A stretch of 64,000 nucleotides of DNA from JAGNRR01 sp965230665 (GCA_965230665.1 CBDDLM010000004.1:1860001-1924000); one strand, 5' to 3'. Numbered from the stretch's first letter, positions 9,092-17,958 are shown. Numbers and translations: made by a program. The notes: generated by a model not told the origin, from the sequence alone.

Positions 9092-9439
9092 ATGCAAGTA
9101 GCAGAAGAAAACGGAATATACATTACAGATAAGGCAAAGGCTAAGGTGCTTTCGTTAATGGAAGAGTCTGGTGCAGATGAGTCCTACTTTGTACGAGTGA
9201 GTGTTGTAGGTGGTGGATGTTCTGGTTTGAGCTATAAGCTCGATTTTGATAATGAGTCTCAGCCTACGGATCAGGTTTTTGAGGACAAAGGAATTAAGAT
9301 TGTATGTGATATGAAAAGTTTTCTATATCTCGTAAATACCGAACTTGATTTTAGTGATGGTTTGAATGGCAAAGGGTTTAACTTTATCAATCCAAATGCA
9401 AGCCGGTCTTGTGGTTGTGGAGAAAGTTTCGCTGTTTAA
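9092..9439 (+). CDS. iscA: A-type iron-sulfur carrier (IscA/ErpA family)
   Basis: A 115-residue HesB/IscA-family protein that carries Fe-S clusters to target enzymes. The three conserved cysteines are Cys43 in VVGGGCSGLSYKLDF and Cys107/Cys109 in the C-terminal SRSCGCGESF. It lies 18 bases after iscU and ends just before a strong intrinsic terminator, so iscU-iscA form a two-gene operon. Whether it is IscA, SufA or ErpA cannot be decided from sequence alone; iscA is used because of its partner. Confidence 0.9.
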   Translation: MQVAEENGIYITDKAKAKVLSLMEESGADESYFVRVSVVGGGCSGLSYKLDFDNESQPTDQVFEDKGIKIVCDMKSFLYLVNTELDFSDGLNGKGFNFINPNASRSCGCGESFAV

Positions 9440-9460
9440 ATTAAACGGTTAATAAATATA

Positions 9461-9492
9461 AAAAAACTACCCAAGATTGGGTAGTTTTTTTT
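9461..9492 (+). terminator. Bidirectional intrinsic terminator
   Basis: A 13-base stem (AAAAAACTACCCA paired with TGGGTAGTTTTTT, loop AGAT) flanked by A and T runs on both sides. It ends the iscU-iscA operon on the plus strand and the T9SS cargo gene on the minus strand. Confidence 0.9.
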
Positions 9493-9511
9493 AGTCCGCT
9501 TTATGGTTTAA

Positions 9512-11374
9512 TTATTCAACACTAATAAGCTCTGATAGTATCTTATCCTGTTCACCATAAATCGTGAAAATATAGTTCCCCTTGGATAATACACCTGTGT
9601 TAAAAGAAAATTCATTTCGTCCTTTTTTACACTTAGCATTGAGCAAATTATGAATCAATCTTCCGTTGATATCATACAAATTGAATTGTAATTTTTCCTG
9701 CCGATTTAGTGTAAAGCGCGTTGTAAATCTCGATTCCTTTATAGGGTTTGGAAATAGGTCAGCATTTGAGATTTTATTCACTTGATTCCCTACACTTAAG
9801 GCCCAATCTGCGTTCTGAATCTTCGCAACCCAGGCACGGTAGGTGGTACTAGGCACATAAGTATTGGCAAGGTAAGCTACGTTCGGATTTGTATACATAG
9901 ATTGAACTCCAGAGTAATCACCCCATCTTTCATTCGTATCAATTAAAAGATTGACAGGCCCAGTGCTTTCCTGTACACGAATCATATCAGAATAACCACC
10001 GGACGCATCTCTGTATATAACGCTAATACCAGGAAAACTGTCCGTATAGCAATGTGCCAAATTAAACAGGACACGGTGGTCGCTTGATGAAGTGCCCATA
10101 TAAGCCATAGAAGGGTAGCCATATTCAACCATTGCATCGGCAAATACGTCCGCTGTAATCGTAGGCGTTGAAGAACTTACATTTTGAATTTCACCTAACA
10201 AGACGCCAGCATTATTTAACGTTGGGTGTACTGAGTTTGCTCCAAAATGGATATGATCATTTTCATAGATAGCAGCAAGTACCCTCCCATCATTGGTCAT
10301 TAAATAATTTCCATTATTCATCGAAGGATTTGGGGGGAAACCATATGCAACCGGTGATTGAACGACTTTCTGTGTCATCGCAGCATTTCCAGATTGATAG
10401 GAGTCATCAATATGAATAATGAAAACACTATCATTACTAACATCAACATTTCTTACAGAGAGAAAGTACATATCATCACCCATATTCGTTTCTTGATATT
10501 TCGCAGGGCATATATTTCTATATAGTACACCATTATATCGAATACTATCCCATAATGTATATTGTAGGTTTGTTGCTCCGCTAAACCCATCTGATTTTTG
10601 TATTTGATAGATGACACTTTGTCTAAATCCATTTTGCCAACCTACACCTTCTTGAATTTGATTAAAGGTCATAAACAAGTCTTTATCGGAGATAGAAATA
10701 ATTGGGTAGTCGCTCCAAGTAGAATCATTAAACGGGTTCCCGTTTAACTCGTAAAAATTCCAACCATTAGAAAGTAATGGATCATTAGAAGTTGTAAAAC
10801 CTACGATTATTTTTGACGTAGTACTGGTATTGCCGCTAAAGCATACTAAGATAAATCGATCATTATTGGGGTCATAAAGGAGTCTTGGATCAGAAATTCG
10901 GGCCGTTGATCCTAAAAAAGGAACAAGACCAGCAATGCCCCGAATTCCAAGAGTTTTGCCCATCGTATCAAAAACATAAAAATTAGAATTCACCGCACTC
11001 ATAACAATACCACCGTTAGATATCGCGATATCGTTATCCATAGGCACACCACTACCAGCATTACCACGCCAGCCTGTATCAATTTTTGGATTGGGCGCTG
11101 TTCCAAGTGTCTTGAAAGACTTAAAAGTACGTTTTCTCTCAGCAAGACTTTGCGCTCTTTTTTTCTGTGCTCTTTCCTTCCGATCTCCAAAATCGGTATA
11201 ATACGGCACAGGGTGTTGATCTAAATGAATAAGGTTTGGATTATAAAATTTAGTTTCTGTTTCTACTCCAGCCGTGGACATCAGAGGAGCTGTCAAGTTT
11301 GTTTTACGATAAGACTGCGCGATTACAGAGAGACCTAAAAAAACGAAAGTGCTAAGAAGAAAGATACGTTTCAT
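9512..11374 (-). CDS. T9SS-secreted protein with C-terminal sorting domain
   Basis: A 620-residue exported protein. The ATG at 11374 is chosen over one at 11404 because it gives a clean signal peptide (MKRIFLLSTFVFLGLSVIAQ). Residues about 100-520 read like a beta-propeller or WD-like repeat fold (DNDIAISNGGIVMSAVNSNF, RISDPRLLYDPNNDRFILVC), resembling cell-surface proteins whose function is unassigned. The last 75 residues form a type A T9SS sorting domain, beginning ADLFPNPIKES and ending in GNYIFTIYGEQ...ELISVE, which directs export across the outer membrane and removal or attachment by PorU. A TATCTTTA element lies 17 bases upstream of the start. Confidence 0.85.
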   Translation of the reverse strand: MKRIFLLSTFVFLGLSVIAQSYRKTNLTAPLMSTAGVETETKFYNPNLIHLDQHPVPYYTDFGDRKERAQKKRAQSLAERKRTFKSFKTLGTAPNPKIDTGWRGNAGSGVPMDNDIAISNGGIVMSAVNSNFYVFDTMGKTLGIRGIAGLVPFLGSTARISDPRLLYDPNNDRFILVCFSGNTSTTSKIIVGFTTSNDPLLSNGWNFYELNGNPFNDSTWSDYPIISISDKDLFMTFNQIQEGVGWQNGFRQSVIYQIQKSDGFSGATNLQYTLWDSIRYNGVLYRNICPAKYQETNMGDDMYFLSVRNVDVSNDSVFIIHIDDSYQSGNAAMTQKVVQSPVAYGFPPNPSMNNGNYLMTNDGRVLAAIYENDHIHFGANSVHPTLNNAGVLLGEIQNVSSSTPTITADVFADAMVEYGYPSMAYMGTSSSDHRVLFNLAHCYTDSFPGISVIYRDASGGYSDMIRVQESTGPVNLLIDTNERWGDYSGVQSMYTNPNVAYLANTYVPSTTYRAWVAKIQNADWALSVGNQVNKISNADLFPNPIKESRFTTRFTLNRQEKLQFNLYDINGRLIHNLLNAKCKKGRNEFSFNTGVLSKGNYIFTIYGEQDKILSELISVE

Positions 11375-11420
11375 ATGAAAAAATTGAATCTTAAAGATAC
11401 GCATTTTTTTGTAGCCCTAT

Positions 11421-12002
11421 TTAAAGAGCTAGGCTTAACTCATCTAAGTCATTCATTGCTGTAATAAAACTGATCCGTTTATATTTTTTTAGATCTCCAG
11501 GGCGTATTTTTTTAGATTGAATCACTCCTTTTTTCAAAAGCTCAGCGCGCTTGGTTCCTTTAAGTAGGGGATAGGTAGGTGTATGCCATGCTTCTCCATC
11601 AAAAAGGGCAATATTGCTATAACTGGCATCGCGCAACAAACCTTTCTTAACAAAGATGACCTCCTCTCCCTTTTTCAAATTTTGGGTATGTTTTGTTATA
11701 CATGTTCTATCCTCAAACTTATGCGGATAAGAGATATTTTCATCTACGACTAGTTTGATGCTGTGTATTCTTTTTCGTTTATAAGGTGAGAATTGAACTT
11801 CAAGAATACTAGTGTTATACACTATACGACATTTAAATAATCCTTGTCTCTGTCCTTTAGGAACCTTAATCTCTTGTGCGAGATTGAATCTTTTTTTTTG
11901 GCCATACACTTTCAATAGAGCACGTTGCATACGATCTTCATGGTAACTCAAATTATAGAGTTCCCCATTTTTGCATTTTATGCTCTCAAGCAGTCGGCAC
12001 AT
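11421..12002 (-). CDS. pabC: Aminotransferase class IV, probable aminodeoxychorismate lyase
   Basis: A 193-residue PLP enzyme of fold type IV, shorter than typical PabC (about 270). The family pattern is recognisable: a candidate PLP lysine in CITKHTQNLKKG, then RDASYSNIALFDGEAWHTP (Asp replacing the usual Glu in the E/D-x-x-x-x-N motif), then PLLKGTKRAELLKKG. It overlaps the end of pabB by 17 bases, so the two are co-expressed and probably convert chorismate to p-aminobenzoate with PabA for folate synthesis. The genomic pairing is the main reason for preferring lyase over a branched-chain or D-amino acid aminotransferase. Confidence 0.8.
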   Translation of the reverse strand: MCRLLESIKCKNGELYNLSYHEDRMQRALLKVYGQKKRFNLAQEIKVPKGQRQGLFKCRIVYNTSILEVQFSPYKRKRIHSIKLVVDENISYPHKFEDRTCITKHTQNLKKGEEVIFVKKGLLRDASYSNIALFDGEAWHTPTYPLLKGTKRAELLKKGVIQSKKIRPGDLKKYKRISFITAMNDLDELSLAL

Positions 12003-12948
12003 AAATTTTTTGTTTTACTTCTTCATATTCTTTCTGTGCTTCGCTGTACTTCGTGATGCCTCCACCACTTTTATATACCAAGCCTTTTTCTGTCCTTTCT
12101 ATAAAGCGGATGAGCACACAAGAATCTAAGTTGGTTCCGTCAAATACGCCAGCAACACCTGTATAAAAACCGCGCTCATAAGATTCTGTTTTTTGGATGA
12201 TTTCTATAGTCTTTCGTTTAGGTGCACCGCTGATACTACCTGCAGGAAGCAGTTTGCAAACAATATTACCTATACTTAGATGATAATCGGCAGGAAGTTC
12301 TCCAACAATTTTAGAACTTGTTTGAAGTAAATTTCCCTTAGCCGTTTCTACTTGGGTGACGTATCGAAACTTTTGAACCGTTACATTTTCAGCGACCATG
12401 CCAAGATCATTTCTTATGAGGTCTACTATTGTATAGTGCTCTGCCACTTCCTTGGGGTCATTCAATAATTTGTACGCAGCATTTTCAATCTCAGCGTCAA
12501 TCGTACCTTTCATAGGGTTAGAGCTAATGCCACGCTGATCTATTTTCACGAAAGTCTCAGGGCTAAATGATAGCCATCTATTTTGATATAGCACTTTATA
12601 CTTTGAGCGGGCACATCTGTAGATTTCTTCTAACGAAGAGGAAGTATGTATAGGAGTTTCCAGCGTCAAGTTGCATAGATAGGAGTTGCCATATAAAATC
12701 TCTTCTTTCACCTGTTCGAATTGACTTTCATAAACAGGATATGGGACGAGCTCTTTATCAAGAGTAATTTCTTTACGCTGTGCTTGCTTACCGGAAAAGT
12801 CTATTTGGATATTATGCTGAGCAAGCTCTTTCAACGGAACAACGTCAAAATTCTTAGCTTGAAAATCTACTACAAAGAAAAATGGTTCACGCACCGCGCC
12901 TAGTGCGTTCATTTGGTTTGCTAGAGTATGTAGTTGGCTTGTATACAA
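11986..12948 (-). CDS. pabB: Aminodeoxychorismate synthase component I
   Basis: A chorismate-utilising enzyme of up to 320 residues that aminates chorismate with ammonia from PabA. It lacks most of the N-terminal tryptophan-binding half of TrpE, as in short Bacteroidota PabB proteins. NPMKGTI carries the lysine typical of PabB (TrpE has Ala there), and the signatures DLIRNDLG, PAGSISGAPKRKT and GFYTGVAGVFDG are present. The frame can start at TTG 12948 or ATG 12912 (MNALGAVREPFFFVVDF); both fit family N-termini, so the true start is uncertain. It heads a pabB-pabC operon divergent from pabA, with only 37 bases between the TTG starts. Confidence 0.93.
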   Translation of the reverse strand: MYTSQLHTLANQMNALGAVREPFFFVVDFQAKNFDVVPLKELAQHNIQIDFSGKQAQRKEITLDKELVPYPVYESQFEQVKEEILYGNSYLCNLTLETPIHTSSSLEEIYRCARSKYKVLYQNRWLSFSPETFVKIDQRGISSNPMKGTIDAEIENAAYKLLNDPKEVAEHYTIVDLIRNDLGMVAENVTVQKFRYVTQVETAKGNLLQTSSKIVGELPADYHLSIGNIVCKLLPAGSISGAPKRKTIEIIQKTESYERGFYTGVAGVFDGTNLDSCVLIRFIERTEKGLVYKSGGGITKYSEAQKEYEEVKQKIYVPTA

Positions 12949-12985
12949 AAAAGAGTAATTTCGTTAGCTAAAGTAAGGTCGAATT

Positions 12986-13555
12986 TTGAGAATATTATTT
13001 GTAGATAATTATGATTCCTTTACCTATAATGTGGTAGAACTTTTACGTCAGTTTGATGATGTAACTTGTACATTAGTTAAGAATGACGAATTGCTTCCTT
13101 GCGATCTCAGCAACTATGACAAAGTAATTATCTCACCAGGTCCCAATTTGCCCAAAGCTGCTGGTCAATTAATGCGTTTTCTCGAGGGAGCATTGACACA
13201 ATTACCTGTATTAGGTATTTGTTTGGGTCATCAGGCTATTCTAGAGCACTTCGGTGGAATTCTACGTCAATATGAGCAACCAAAGCATGGTGAGAAAACA
13301 CAATTGTGCGTTCAGAACAGAACTGGGTTGTTTAAAAACTTACCAGAAAAATTCGAAGTGGGCTTATATCATTCTTGGTATGTACATCAAACCAATTTTC
13401 CTAAGGAGTTTGATGTAACCGCTTACAATAAAGACGGAATCATAATGGCAGCACAACATAAAACGTTACCGATATACACTGTTCAATTTCATCCAGAAAG
13501 CTATATGAGCGATTATGGGAAAGAGATTTTACAAAACTTTATATGCTGCTCTTAA
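12986..13555 (+). CDS. pabA: Aminodeoxychorismate/anthranilate synthase glutaminase component
   Basis: A 189-residue class I glutamine amidotransferase that supplies ammonia to PabB (or TrpE). The start is TTG, the only candidate giving the universal N-terminus RILFVDNYDSFTYN. The nucleophile lies in LGICLGHQAI and the His-Glu of the triad in VQFHPES; the oxyanion region is SPGPNLP. Its place divergent from pabBC, with almost no gap, supports a p-aminobenzoate role, although such subunits can serve both pathways. The downstream gene has its own promoter-like element 10 bases after the pabA stop. Confidence 0.93.
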   Translation: MRILFVDNYDSFTYNVVELLRQFDDVTCTLVKNDELLPCDLSNYDKVIISPGPNLPKAAGQLMRFLEGALTQLPVLGICLGHQAILEHFGGILRQYEQPKHGEKTQLCVQNRTGLFKNLPEKFEVGLYHSWYVHQTNFPKEFDVTAYNKDGIIMAAQHKTLPIYTVQFHPESYMSDYGKEILQNFICCS

Positions 13556-13564
13556 AATAGTGGT

Positions 13565-13572
13565 TACCTTCG
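13565..13572 (+). promoter_or_regulatory. Promoter element of the YbjN/HtrA/prohibitin cassette
   Basis: TACCTTCG (variant of TAnnTTTG) ends 7 bases before the ATG at 13580, implying a very short or absent leader. Confidence 0.45.
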
Positions 13573-13579
13573 AGAGCCT

Positions 13580-14911
13580 ATGGGACTTTTTGATAGACTC
13601 TTTTCCTTTGGAAAAGAAGAGACCGAAAAACAGGTAGAACAACCAATTTTTGGTCGGTATTCTGATAATAATAAAACGGGGTTTCAGCTTGAGGAATGGA
13701 CAAAGGCCAAAAAACTGTACGACGAAAAAAAGTATAGTGAATCTATTGTACATTTTTTTACTTATTTGAGAGATGCTCAAGTTGGTAATGTTGTGTTCGA
13801 AAAAAATGATGATCAAGCTACATTTTATATCCATCAAGGGAGTAAAAAAATCAAGGGAACAATTGATAAGACTTGTGTACGGGCAGAAGTTAGTATAGCT
13901 CGATTGAACAAACGTTCTATACCCGTTATGCGCAAACTACTCGAAAAAAACTTTAGGTTATATTATAGTAAGTTTTATCTGGAAGATGATAAGCTAAAAC
14001 TAAAAATCTACAACAATATCGTAGCAGCAGCTCCAGGAAAGCTTTACTACGCGCTAAAAGAACTTTGTATACAGGCGGATCGATTAGATGATATTTTAGT
14101 TGAGGACTTTGGCGCCTTAGACCCAGATGGGATTGACCATATTGAAGAACTTTCTGAGGAACGAAAGCAGATTAAGTACGATTTCTTTAGGTATTGGATT
14201 GATAAAACCGTGCGTAAGGTGGAAAAATTAAATCCAGATACGTTCTCTGGAGGTATATCCTATATGATGCTTAACCTAGTCTATAAATTAGATTATTTAT
14301 TACTTCCAGAAGGGCGCCTAACTGAAAAATTAGAGGAAATCAATAGCATCTTCTGGAATAATATGCAAGAAGTACCCGTTACCGAACGGAACTATGAGAT
14401 GCTCAAAAAACTTAAGGAGCTTCAGCAATGGAAAGAGGATGATGTAAAGAAGTATTTCTATCGCGCTAAACACACGTTTGCATTAACCAAACCAACCATT
14501 TTTAATAATGTGATTGAGACGATTAATAATACTTTTAAGAATGTGGTTTGGTATCGTGAAAATGATCATAATGATATTGCTCTGGAAATGTTAGAGTATT
14601 CATTTGCCTATTCTCAATTTTCGTTTAGCTTACCCAAGCCAGCTACTCAGTTATTTGACATTTTAATGCATGTAAATCATAATGATTTTTATCAAGCTAT
14701 GGGTTATACGGATCGACTTTATGATCGAGAAACCAAAACTTTTATTCCAGAAAAAATAATTGAGAAGATCGAGTCAATCAACGAAGAAAACAGAGAACGG
14801 TACGCACTGATTAATATTGATACAACAGCATTAGACTTTGAGAACTTGCAGAGCTTCAATTTTACCCTGCTCCTTCAAATCACCAAATTAGATTTTAGAA
14901 AAAAGAAATAA
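13580..14911 (+). CDS. Uncharacterised protein with TPR-like and YbjN/CesT-like segments
   Basis: A 443-residue cytoplasmic protein without signal peptide or membrane span. Residues about 35-67 look like a TPR helix pair (AKKLYDEKKYSESIVHFF). Residues about 70-180 have the YbjN/CesT chaperone-like pattern: two strands, then VMRKLLEKNFRLYYSKFYLE, a charged strand, and a helix ADRLDDILVEDF. The rest is helical and rich in Asn, Lys and aromatic residues, with no enzymatic motif. The next gene, 5 bases downstream, encodes an HtrA-like protease whose C-terminal domain shows the same pattern, so the two products may bind each other. I do not recognise a named family for the whole chain. Confidence 0.75.
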   Translation: MGLFDRLFSFGKEETEKQVEQPIFGRYSDNNKTGFQLEEWTKAKKLYDEKKYSESIVHFFTYLRDAQVGNVVFEKNDDQATFYIHQGSKKIKGTIDKTCVRAEVSIARLNKRSIPVMRKLLEKNFRLYYSKFYLEDDKLKLKIYNNIVAAAPGKLYYALKELCIQADRLDDILVEDFGALDPDGIDHIEELSEERKQIKYDFFRYWIDKTVRKVEKLNPDTFSGGISYMMLNLVYKLDYLLLPEGRLTEKLEEINSIFWNNMQEVPVTERNYEMLKKLKELQQWKEDDVKKYFYRAKHTFALTKPTIFNNVIETINNTFKNVVWYRENDHNDIALEMLEYSFAYSQFSFSLPKPATQLFDILMHVNHNDFYQAMGYTDRLYDRETKTFIPEKIIEKIESINEENRERYALINIDTTALDFENLQSFNFTLLLQITKLDFRKKK

Positions 14912-14916
14912 GCAAT

Positions 14917-16017
14917 ATGTCAAGAGCAGAATTTTTAGCGCAGTTCAAAAAAGGTGTTATTCAGATCGCTACACCAAACTCTACAGGTACTGGATTTTAT
15001 CTGAAAGACTATGATATGATCATAAGCAATCATCATGTGGTGAAGGACTTTGCACGGGTTACGATTAAAACACAAAAGTTTAGAAAGGAGTTGGCCGATG
15101 TTCTTTTCGTAGACAGTAAATATGATTTGGCCTTTATAAAGGCACCAGATTGGGAAGAATTGCCTCATTTACATTTAGGAGATTACCGAGACCTTAGAGA
15201 TGGAGATCAAGTTATGGCCATTGGCCATCCCTATGGACTCAACTATTCTACAAGTAGAGGTGTTGTGAGTAGAAAGGACCGTGTGATGAATGGCTTAAAA
15301 TACATCCAAACGGATACCGCAATAAACCCAGGGAATAGTGGTGGTCCATTGGTAAATATGGAGGGAGAAATCATTGGGGTAAATACATTCATTATTCGAG
15401 GTGGTGATAATTTAGGTTTTGCATTGCCTTCGGTTTATTTGAAAGACGCAATAGAACAATATATACCTCAGAAAGGTACGTATGTAGAACGATGTCCTTC
15501 TTGTTCCTTTATGGTTACGGCTGCTAATATAGAGGATGAAAAATATTGTCCAAATTGTGGTGTAGAAGTAGATATCTCTACCGTTCAGGTTAGTGATGAA
15601 ATTAAGGTGACCGGAGTTGCTAAAACAATTGAAGAGATTTTAAATGATTTGAAAGTCAATGTGCAAATTGCCCGAATCGGTCAGAATAATTGGGAGGTAG
15701 AAGAAGGAAATGCGACGATTAAGATTCGCTTTAACCCAGAAAACCTTTTCGTAACTTGTGATGCCTTCTTGTGCCAGTTGCCCAAGGATGGTATTGGGGA
15801 TTTATATGATTTTTTACTCCGTGAAAATGCTAAAATGAAGTATACCTTGTTTAGCGTGAATAGCAATGATATCGTTATTGGCTCTGTGTTTTATGAGACG
15901 GATATTGAACGTGTGTTAGGTAAAAAGATTTTTAAATCTGTTTTTGAAGAAGCCGATAAGTATCAGAAATTGCTGATTGAAGAATTCAAGTGCAAGCCAA
16001 GACTTCTGGAGAGCTAA
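14917..16017 (+). CDS. Cytoplasmic HtrA-like serine protease with zinc ribbon and YbjN-like tail
   Basis: A 366-residue S1C-type protease. The triad is visible as His40 (ISNHHVV), Asp70 (KYDLAFIK) and Ser141 (NPGNSGGPLV). No signal peptide precedes it, so unlike DegP it should act in the cytoplasm. It has no PDZ domain. Instead a zinc ribbon follows, with Cys193, Cys196, Cys211 and Cys214 (CPSC and CPNC knuckles), then at 235-366 a YbjN/CesT-like domain (DFLLRENAKMKYTLFSV, EADKYQKLLIEEF) similar in pattern to residues 70-180 of the preceding protein. It sits 5 bases after that gene and 30 before a prohibitin gene. Substrate is unknown. Confidence 0.88.
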   Translation: MSRAEFLAQFKKGVIQIATPNSTGTGFYLKDYDMIISNHHVVKDFARVTIKTQKFRKELADVLFVDSKYDLAFIKAPDWEELPHLHLGDYRDLRDGDQVMAIGHPYGLNYSTSRGVVSRKDRVMNGLKYIQTDTAINPGNSGGPLVNMEGEIIGVNTFIIRGGDNLGFALPSVYLKDAIEQYIPQKGTYVERCPSCSFMVTAANIEDEKYCPNCGVEVDISTVQVSDEIKVTGVAKTIEEILNDLKVNVQIARIGQNNWEVEEGNATIKIRFNPENLFVTCDAFLCQLPKDGIGDLYDFLLRENAKMKYTLFSVNSNDIVIGSVFYETDIERVLGKKIFKSVFEEADKYQKLLIEEFKCKPRLLES

Positions 16018-16047
16018 GATGTCGTATATTTCGGCAAATTCAATGTT

Positions 16048-16959
16048 ATGCTATTTGTTATTTTAGGTCTTTTAATGTTATTAGGAACTAATGTTGTACT
16101 AGGTTCATTTCTTAAAAATGCTCCGCAAACAACAAAAGTTAAGCAATTCGTCAAGGGTATAGGAGTGGTATTGATTATCGTAGGTGTTTTATCAAAAAGT
16201 GTCATTCAAATACAGGCTGGTACGGTTGGAGTGAAATCATTATTCGGTAAAATTTCACCGAATCCATTAGGTGAGGGTTTAAGTCTAATTAATCCTTTTA
16301 TGGAAGTCCACAAGCTGGATATTAAAACACAAAACTATACGATGAGTGGTATTCTTGGAGAAGGTCAAAAAAGTGGTGATGATGCTATTCAGGTACTGAC
16401 GAAAGATGGGTTAGAAGTCGTCATTGATCTTTCTATCCTTTACAGGTTGATGCCTGATCAAACCCCAAGGTTGATGCAGCAAGTAGGGGTATTTTATCGC
16501 GAAAAAATAGTACGTCCTGTAGCCCGTACCAAGGTTAGAGACAATGCAGTATACTATGAAGCTGTGCAGCTATATGGAAGCAAACGGGATGAATTTCAAG
16601 ACAAGATCTTTAAAGCTATGGATGGCGAGTTCCAAAAGAGAGGGATTATGCTCGAGAATTTATTAGTCCGGAATATTAAATTACCCCAGTCAGTAAAAGT
16701 AGCCATCGAAGAAAAAATAAGTGCAGAACAAGATGCTCAGAAGATGCAATTTGTCCTGCAAAAAGAAAAACAAGAGGCCGAGCGTAAACGTGTGGAGGCC
16801 CAAGGTATTGCTGACTATCAGCGCATTATTAATCAAGGGCTTACCAGAAATCAATTACAATACGAGCAAATTAAAGCATATAAAGAAATGGCTACTTCCG
16901 AGAATGCCAAGATTATTGTGATACCCAATAAGACGTCGGTTATCATTGATGGGAAATAA
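16048..16959 (+). CDS. Prohibitin-family (SPFH/band 7) membrane protein
   Basis: A 303-residue protein with two N-terminal hydrophobic segments (residues 2-20 and about 37-53) followed by an SPFH domain (QIQAGTVGVKSLFGKI through about residue 215) and a coiled-coil rich in Lys, Glu and Gln (EKISAEQDAQKMQFVLQKEK, partly). It ends with NAKIIVIPNKTSVIIDGK, the usual prohibitin tail. Bacterial prohibitins form ring-shaped membrane scaffolds, often partnering proteases such as FtsH. It follows the HtrA-like protease gene after 30 bases; a TAtaTTTCG sequence in that gap may give it a second promoter. Confidence 0.92.
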   Translation: MLFVILGLLMLLGTNVVLGSFLKNAPQTTKVKQFVKGIGVVLIIVGVLSKSVIQIQAGTVGVKSLFGKISPNPLGEGLSLINPFMEVHKLDIKTQNYTMSGILGEGQKSGDDAIQVLTKDGLEVVIDLSILYRLMPDQTPRLMQQVGVFYREKIVRPVARTKVRDNAVYYEAVQLYGSKRDEFQDKIFKAMDGEFQKRGIMLENLLVRNIKLPQSVKVAIEEKISAEQDAQKMQFVLQKEKQEAERKRVEAQGIADYQRIINQGLTRNQLQYEQIKAYKEMATSENAKIIVIPNKTSVIIDGK

Positions 16960-17003
16960 GGTGGGTGCTCCAACGGAATTATTCAGCCGTTTGGTGTAGT
17001 TAA

Positions 17004-17780
17004 TCAACATTTCGCTTCAATTACCTTTAGCTTAGCTTGTGTTCCGAAATGATTAATCATTTCTTCAAGCGTATAAGCATATTCTAATTTGAAATCTCCA
17101 ATCTCCGTGCGGCAAAGAGTTGTTAGGTAAGCGCCACAACCGAGGGCTTGCCCTATATCATGAGCTAAAGAACGGATATACGTACCACTACTGCAACGAA
17201 CTGTGAAATGAACTTCTGGAAATGATGCATAGGATAGTTCCAAAGAGTGAATCATCATTGTTCGCGGCTTTAATTTTACTTCTTTTCCTGCTCGGGCTAA
17301 TTCATATAGGGCTTTCCCATCTTGTTTTAAGGCAGAATGAGCGGGGGGGAGCTGTTGAATTTCTCCTACAAAACGATGTTTGATCTTTTCAATTTCTTCC
17401 GGATGGATGTGAGCAACAGCTTGTTGGTTTTCTGGGATGGACTCTCGATCATAAGTAGGTGTGGTTGCGCCTAAGCGAAAAGATCCAGTATAAGTTTTAT
17501 CTAAACCCATAAACTCGTTTATTCTCTTCGTCCATTTTCCAGTACATACAATCATGAGCCCCGTTGCCAGTGGGTCTAAGGTACCGGCATGACCCACTTT
17601 GATTTTAGGTCTTTTACCATTGGTTTCAGAGAGATGGATTAAATGATCGTTTTTTTTATTATTGAGCCAATTTTTTATCTGGAAAACCAATCCAAAACTC
17701 GTGATGCCCAGTGGTTTATTTACCAATAGCATATGGCCTGCGGCAAAATCAATGTCCTGAAGTGCTTGTTTCATGTTCAA
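17004..17780 (-). CDS. truB: tRNA pseudouridine-55 synthase TruB
   Basis: A 258-residue enzyme making pseudouridine 55 in the T-loop of tRNAs. The catalytic Asp is in HAGTLDPLATGLMIV, and the family motifs LLVNKPLGITSF and SSGTYIRSLAHDIG are present. Family members vary at the C-terminus; this one ends soon after the catalytic domain with a short EYAYTLEEMI extension, so the PUA domain is missing or reduced, as in many Bacteroidota. It converges on the prohibitin gene. A run of seven C on its coding strand (about 17343-17349) is present but is not obviously functional. Start can be ATG 17780 or 17774. Confidence 0.95.
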   Translation of the reverse strand: MNMKQALQDIDFAAGHMLLVNKPLGITSFGLVFQIKNWLNNKKNDHLIHLSETNGKRPKIKVGHAGTLDPLATGLMIVCTGKWTKRINEFMGLDKTYTGSFRLGATTPTYDRESIPENQQAVAHIHPEEIEKIKHRFVGEIQQLPPAHSALKQDGKALYELARAGKEVKLKPRTMMIHSLELSYASFPEVHFTVRCSSGTYIRSLAHDIGQALGCGAYLTTLCRTEIGDFKLEYAYTLEEMINHFGTQAKLKVIEAKC

Positions 17781-17824
17781 ACTGTGAAAGTAGGTTTTTG
17801 TTTTAAATCTTCACAGAACACTGC

Positions 17825-17852
17825 ATACAATCCCAAATTTTTGGGATTGTAT
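17825..17852. repeat. Perfect 13-bp inverted repeat
   Basis: ATACAATCCCAAA and its reverse complement are separated by two bases. It lies between the divergent truB and T9SS cargo genes, so it is in both upstream regions rather than at a transcript end. The CCCAA/TTGGG core resembles the hairpins after the next two genes. Confidence 0.7.
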
Positions 17853-17958
17853 GTTTTGTTTGACTGTTCTAATTTTAATGTAGATTTAGAAACGGTGTAC
17901 TATCCATCTATATTATACAGTAGCATCTTAGAAAACACAAAAGATTAATTTTAAACAA

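Noticed and set aside
17343..17349. Seven-C tract in truB as a phase-variation site
   Set aside because: The run is short, and truB is a conserved housekeeping gene in which switching would be unlikely.
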